A stretch of 8,836 nt of DNA, taken from Nitratifractor sp. GTDB lineage: Bacteria > Campylobacterota > Campylobacteria > Campylobacterales > Sulfurovaceae. A program made the position numbers and the translations under genes. Positions within the stretch are counted from its first letter, which is position 1. Each line of letters begins with the position of its first letter. Below, piece after piece: positions 6,626-8,836 of the stretch. The notes under the pieces were generated by a model. It did no database searches and was not told the origin of the DNA. It saw only the letters and a list, made by a program, of their open reading frames with translations. The stretch is from contig JANTGQ010000044.1 of assembly GCA_024762845.1 (NCBI GenBank), positions 1 through 8,836 of the forward strand. The letters are read 5' to 3'.

Positions 6626-7360
6626 TTGAAAGTTGGTGTTTTTGACTCAGGTGCTGGCGGCTTAACTGTTGCCAAATCTCTTATAGAGGAGTCACTCTTT
6701 AAAGAGATTATCTACTACGGCGACACAGCTCGTGTTCCATATGGACCAAAAGACTCAAATACTATTATTCGCTATGCTCTTGAAGCAATAGAGTTTTTTA
6801 ATAACTTTAATGTAGATGTACTCATAACTGCATGCAATACTGTTAGTGCTTATGCGCTACCAAGCATGCGATCTAAAGCAAACTATCCTATTTATGGTGT
6901 TATAGAGCCTGGTATTTTAGCGCTTAACAATAAGTTACTCAGCCAAGACTCTAAGATATTAATTATTGGAACAAGAGCCACTATCCACTCTTCCAGGTAC
7001 CAAAATGAACTATATGCACTTGGCTATAAGAGTGTAACCGCACTGCAAACAGGTATGCTTGTACCAATAGTTGAAGAGGGTATTACCAAAGGTCCTGTTT
7101 TAGATGCAATGCTCGATTACTACTTTAAAGATATCGATACTCCAGATGCTATTATTTTAGGGTGTACTCACTTTCCGATTATTAAAGATGCAATAGGAGA
7201 GTACTTTAACAACACACCACATCTCATACACTCTGGAGATGCTGTTGTATCTTACCTAAAAGAGCAGGGATACAAGACTCTAAATAGTAAACCAAATGTA
7301 ACAATTTATGCTTCGGATAATGTAGGTGGTCTAAGAGATATAGCCCAACAGTGGCTATAA
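6626..7360 (+). CDS. murI: Glutamate racemase
   Basis: MurI interconverts L- and D-glutamate, supplying D-glutamate for peptidoglycan; it is cytosolic and cofactor-independent. The 244-residue protein starts with MKVGVFDSGAGGLTV (D7 and the DSG loop). It has YGDTARVPYG (31-40), the first catalytic cysteine in ACNTVSAYA (C70) and the second in LGCTHFPII (C180, with T181 and H182). Two TTG codons stand in a row at 6623 and 6626. I chose 6626 because AAGAG (6615-6619) then sits 6 bases away and the protein begins MKVGVFDSG as in relatives; starting at 6623 adds one leucine. It probably shares the rho transcript. It ends 20 bases before a long palindromic repeat that may terminate the unit. Confidence 0.96.
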   Translation: MKVGVFDSGAGGLTVAKSLIEESLFKEIIYYGDTARVPYGPKDSNTIIRYALEAIEFFNNFNVDVLITACNTVSAYALPSMRSKANYPIYGVIEPGILALNNKLLSQDSKILIIGTRATIHSSRYQNELYALGYKSVTALQTGMLVPIVEEGITKGPVLDAMLDYYFKDIDTPDAIILGCTHFPIIKDAIGEYFNNTPHLIHSGDAVVSYLKEQGYKTLNSKPNVTIYASDNVGGLRDIAQQWL

Positions 7361-7380
7361 AGCACCATTATTTCTCTCTT

Positions 7381-7575
7381 TAACCCAGATATGCATTAGA
7401 GGTTACAGAACTCTACGCAAACCATTGCACTGTATGCACTTACGGAGAAACCATCGATGCACCTACGGGTGCACCTTAGAGCCTTGGGAATCCACACTTG
7501 CACAGTTTTCCGGAAATACCTACAGCATAAGCGTTTGGCAGATTTCAAGCAACTCTAATGCGAAATCTGGGTTTA
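7381..7575. repeat. Long imperfect palindromic element, copy A (195 bases)
   Basis: Both ends carry the family terminus: the left TAACCCAGATATGCATTAGA and, on the minus strand, the right TAAACCCAGATTTCGCATTA. Inner segments are also inverted: CTGTATGCA (7430-7438) lies 49 bases from the left end and TACCTACAG (7517-7525) 50 bases from the right end. The centre has a small hairpin TGCACC-TACG-GGTGCA (7458-7473). The whole element aligns with the reverse complement of 8368-8552 at about 80% identity by eye. The longest identical block is 24 bases (7529-7552 against 8391-8414), and another is AATCCACACTTGCACAG (7489-7505 against 8428-8444). A 10-base insertion TTTTCCGGAA (7506-7515) accounts for the length difference. 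No reading frame of note is seen inside. Confidence 0.85.
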
Positions 7576-7608
7576 AAAAATTTATTTAAGATAATCCACT
7601 ATTTTATA

Positions 7609-7617
7609 TGTTATAAT
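7609..7617 (+). promoter_or_regulatory. Extended -10 promoter of the outer-membrane protein gene
   Basis: TGTTATAAT is a perfect extended -10 (TGnTATAAT), within a very AT-rich stretch and without a convincing -35. It lies inside the interval bounded by the two long repeats, about 70 bases ahead of the ATG, leaving an untranslated leader of roughly 60 bases. Confidence 0.7.
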
Positions 7618-7639
7618 ATTAAATATTTTATATTTATTA

Positions 7640-7672
7640 ATAATAGCAAATCTAATTTCGACTTGCTATTAT
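7640..7672 (+). promoter_or_regulatory. 5' UTR stem-loop next to the ribosome binding site
   Basis: ATAATAGCAA (7640-7649) and TTGCTATTAT (7663-7672) form a perfect 10-pair stem with a 13-base loop. It ends only 3 bases before the AGGAGG Shine-Dalgarno (7676-7681). Such leader hairpins on outer-membrane protein mRNAs can stabilise the transcript or gate translation; that role is inferred. Confidence 0.6.
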
Positions 7673-7686
7673 AAGAGGAGGATATA

Positions 7687-8337
7687 ATGCGTAATAGTGT
7701 AGTTTTAAATTTTTTGACAATCATTTCTCTAATGACAACTGCAGCACTTGCTGAGAGTAATACAACACTAGACCCAACAGATGAGTTAGGAGATGATGGC
7801 AAGCCACTAAAAGTAAAAGAGCGCGATGGCTATATGCCAAATATTATTACGCCAGAATATGCTAAAAGTGGAATTTATGGTGGTTTGGGCTTAGGTGTAG
7901 TCAGCTTAAAAGCAACAACTGCCGCAATTTCTAAAACTCAAAATATGACATCTTTTTCGCTACTTGCCGGATATAACTTTAATGAGTTTCTTGCCGCAGA
8001 GAGTCGCGCATCTATTTCGATTGCAAATGACGACTCTATTAATTTTAAAAGTATGGGTCTCTATCTAAAACCACAATACGAAGTCTCTGATGGCTTAAGT
8101 ATCTACTCGCTTCTAGGGTTTGGTACTGCGTCAGCAAAAAGTGCTGTGACCTCTGCAACTGATGCATCTAAAGCTACTATGCAGTTAGGTGTGGGAGCAG
8201 GCTATAAGTTACCAAATAACTTTAAAGTTTTTGCGGACTACACATACATGGGTAAAGATAGCAATGCGAAGTATAAAAATGCTCCAGCGACCATGAAAAG
8301 CGGTGCCTTTACAGGTGGTGTTACCTACGACTTTTAG
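7687..8337 (+). CDS. Small outer-membrane beta-barrel protein
   Basis: The 216-residue protein has a signal peptide (about 1-22, likely cleavage after AALA) and then an acidic, charged linker rich in D, E and K (about 23-48). An apparent transmembrane beta barrel follows from about residue 60. Strands alternate hydrophobic and small residues (SGIYGGLGLGVVSL, MTSFSLLAGYNF, SIYSLLGFGTASA, MQLGVGAGYKL, FKVFADYTYMG, SGAFTGGVTYDF). The chain ends in phenylalanine, the usual signal for insertion by the Bam complex. Length and pattern suggest an eight-stranded OmpA/OmpW-like barrel of the porin-family type without a peptidoglycan-binding domain. Function is not recognisable. AGGAGG at a 5-base spacing predicts strong translation. 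The gene stands alone between two inverted long repeats and may have been inserted between murI and trpS. Confidence 0.8.
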   Translation: MRNSVVLNFLTIISLMTTAALAESNTTLDPTDELGDDGKPLKVKERDGYMPNIITPEYAKSGIYGGLGLGVVSLKATTAAISKTQNMTSFSLLAGYNFNEFLAAESRASISIANDDSINFKSMGLYLKPQYEVSDGLSIYSLLGFGTASAKSAVTSATDASKATMQLGVGAGYKLPNNFKVFADYTYMGKDSNAKYKNAPATMKSGAFTGGVTYDF

Positions 8338-8367
8338 TAAGCCACACTTCATCTATACATATCCGGC

Positions 8368-8552
8368 TAAACCCGGATTATCTATTAGAATTGCTTGAAA
8401 TCTGCCAAACGCTTGTGCTGTAGGTATCTGTGCAAGTGTGGATTTCAAGGGTCTAGGTGCAACTGTAGATGTATTGAAGGTTTTTCCGTAAGTACCTACA
8501 GTACAATGGTTTGTATAGAGTTTTGTAATCTCTAATGCATAAGTCGGGTTTA
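8368..8552. repeat. Long imperfect palindromic element, copy B (185 bases), inverted relative to copy A
   Basis: It runs from TAAACCCGGATTATCTATTA on the left to TCTAATGCATAAGTCGGGTT plus TA on the right. The two ends are inverted copies with frequent matches over about 60 bases. The inner marks CTGTAGGTA (8418-8426) and TACCTACAG (8493-8501) lie 50 and 51 bases from the respective ends, so the element is nearly symmetric around a 65-base centre. It fills almost all the space between the barrel gene (stop 30 bases away) and the convergent trpS (stop 8 bases away). The left end also pairs with the preceding ATCCGG (8361-8366 against 8373-8378). Confidence 0.85.
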
Positions 8553-8560
8553 AAAAGCTC

Positions 8561-8836
8561 TTAGTATATCCCTACCAAGTCTCTTACTATTTGCATCTTC
8601 TTAGATGCTATTGCCTTGGCTTTGTCGGCACCATCTTCTAAAATGCCTTCTACCTCTTTGATATTGTTTAGGTAATACTCTCTCTTCTCTCTAGCCTCTT
8701 TAAAGTAGTCCCAGATAAGCTCTTTTAGGTACTTTTTAAAATGCCCATGCCCTTTTGACCCACTTTTATACTCTGCTTGAAGCTCTAATTGCTGCTCCTC
8801 ATCCAAGAAGAGTTTTGCAATGGCATAAACGTTGTT
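8561..8836 (-). CDS. trpS: Tryptophanyl-tRNA synthetase, C-terminal end (5' part outside window)
   Basis: The minus-strand frame is open to the right edge, giving 91 visible C-terminal residues. TrpRS is the class I synthetase that charges tRNA-Trp. The visible segment is the typical C-terminal helical domain: NNVYAIAKLFLDEEQQ, then GHGHFKKYLKELIWDYF, EAREKREYYL and a final ASKKMQIVRDLVGI. The catalytic HIGH and KMSKS regions lie outside the window. The gene converges on the barrel gene, with repeat copy B directly after its stop codon. Confidence 0.93.
   Translation of the reverse strand, partial: NNVYAIAKLFLDEEQQLELQAEYKSGSKGHGHFKKYLKELIWDYFKEAREKREYYLNNIKEVEGILEDGADKAKAIASKKMQIVRDLVGIY

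Noticed and set aside
7611..7802. Minus-strand small frame over the barrel-gene promoter and signal peptide
   Set aside because: It overlaps a well-supported promoter, leader and secreted protein on the other strand and has no recognisable features.
7381..8552. A promoter-inversion (phase variation) switch for the barrel gene
   Set aside because: The promoter at 7609-7617 and the gene lie together inside the inverted repeats, so inversion would not separate them, and no invertase gene is present. Simple on/off switching is not supported, though inversion itself is not excluded.
7381..8552. CRISPR array or tandem repeats
   Set aside because: The copies are only two, long, inverted and about 790 bases apart. 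There are no short regularly spaced direct repeats and no cas genes.

Overview
The window looks like chromosomal core DNA from a Campylobacterota (Epsilonproteobacteria) genome, probably a Sulfurimonas- or Sulfurovum-like relative. The reasons are low G+C, protein sequences that read like those of Campylobacter, Helicobacter and Sulfurimonas (short RecR, HU, LolA, Rho, MurI), extended -10 promoters with weak -35 boxes, and the rho-murI adjacency that I recall from Helicobacter pylori. The genus is an inference from recognition only. I saw no tRNA, rRNA, CRISPR array, transposase or phage gene.

Layout. 2-751 (+) is the C-terminal part of an HP0267/Cj0067-type nucleoside deaminase of the amidohydrolase superfamily. 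It converges on a recR-Dabb operon (759-1608, -). A divergent promoter region separates that operon from dnaJ (1733-2857, +). dnaJ converges on the HU gene (2913-3191, -) across a strong hairpin. After a 320-base AT-rich intergenic region comes lolA-arsC-Crp/Fnr regulator (3512-5078, +), tightly packed and probably co-transcribed. A 185-base leader rich in inverted repeats follows, then rho-murI (5264-7360, +). Next is a small outer-membrane beta-barrel gene (7687-8337, +), and at the right edge the 3' end of trpS on the minus strand.

The most interesting signal is not a gene. A family of imperfect palindromes with shared ends (consensus about TAAACCCGGATTAT followed by TATTAGAATT) sits at four gene-end positions. 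There is a 195-base copy after murI (7381-7575). A 185-base copy lies in inverted orientation between the barrel gene and trpS (8368-8552). An 83-base short form follows the Crp/Fnr gene in the rho leader (5138-5220). A 36-base hairpin between the convergent dnaJ and HU genes (2862-2897) seems to be the bare ends joined. The two long copies are about 80% identical by eye and enclose the barrel gene like the ends of a cassette. They resemble non-autonomous MITE- or REP-like elements that may also serve as terminators. No mobilising protein is present here.

The genes themselves are mostly housekeeping: DNA repair (recR), chaperone (dnaJ), nucleoid (HU), lipoprotein transport (lolA), transcription termination (rho), peptidoglycan precursor (murI) and translation (trpS). 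The less standard parts are the Crp/Fnr-like regulator with an atypical recognition helix next to arsC, and the barrel protein with a hairpin just ahead of its ribosome binding site.
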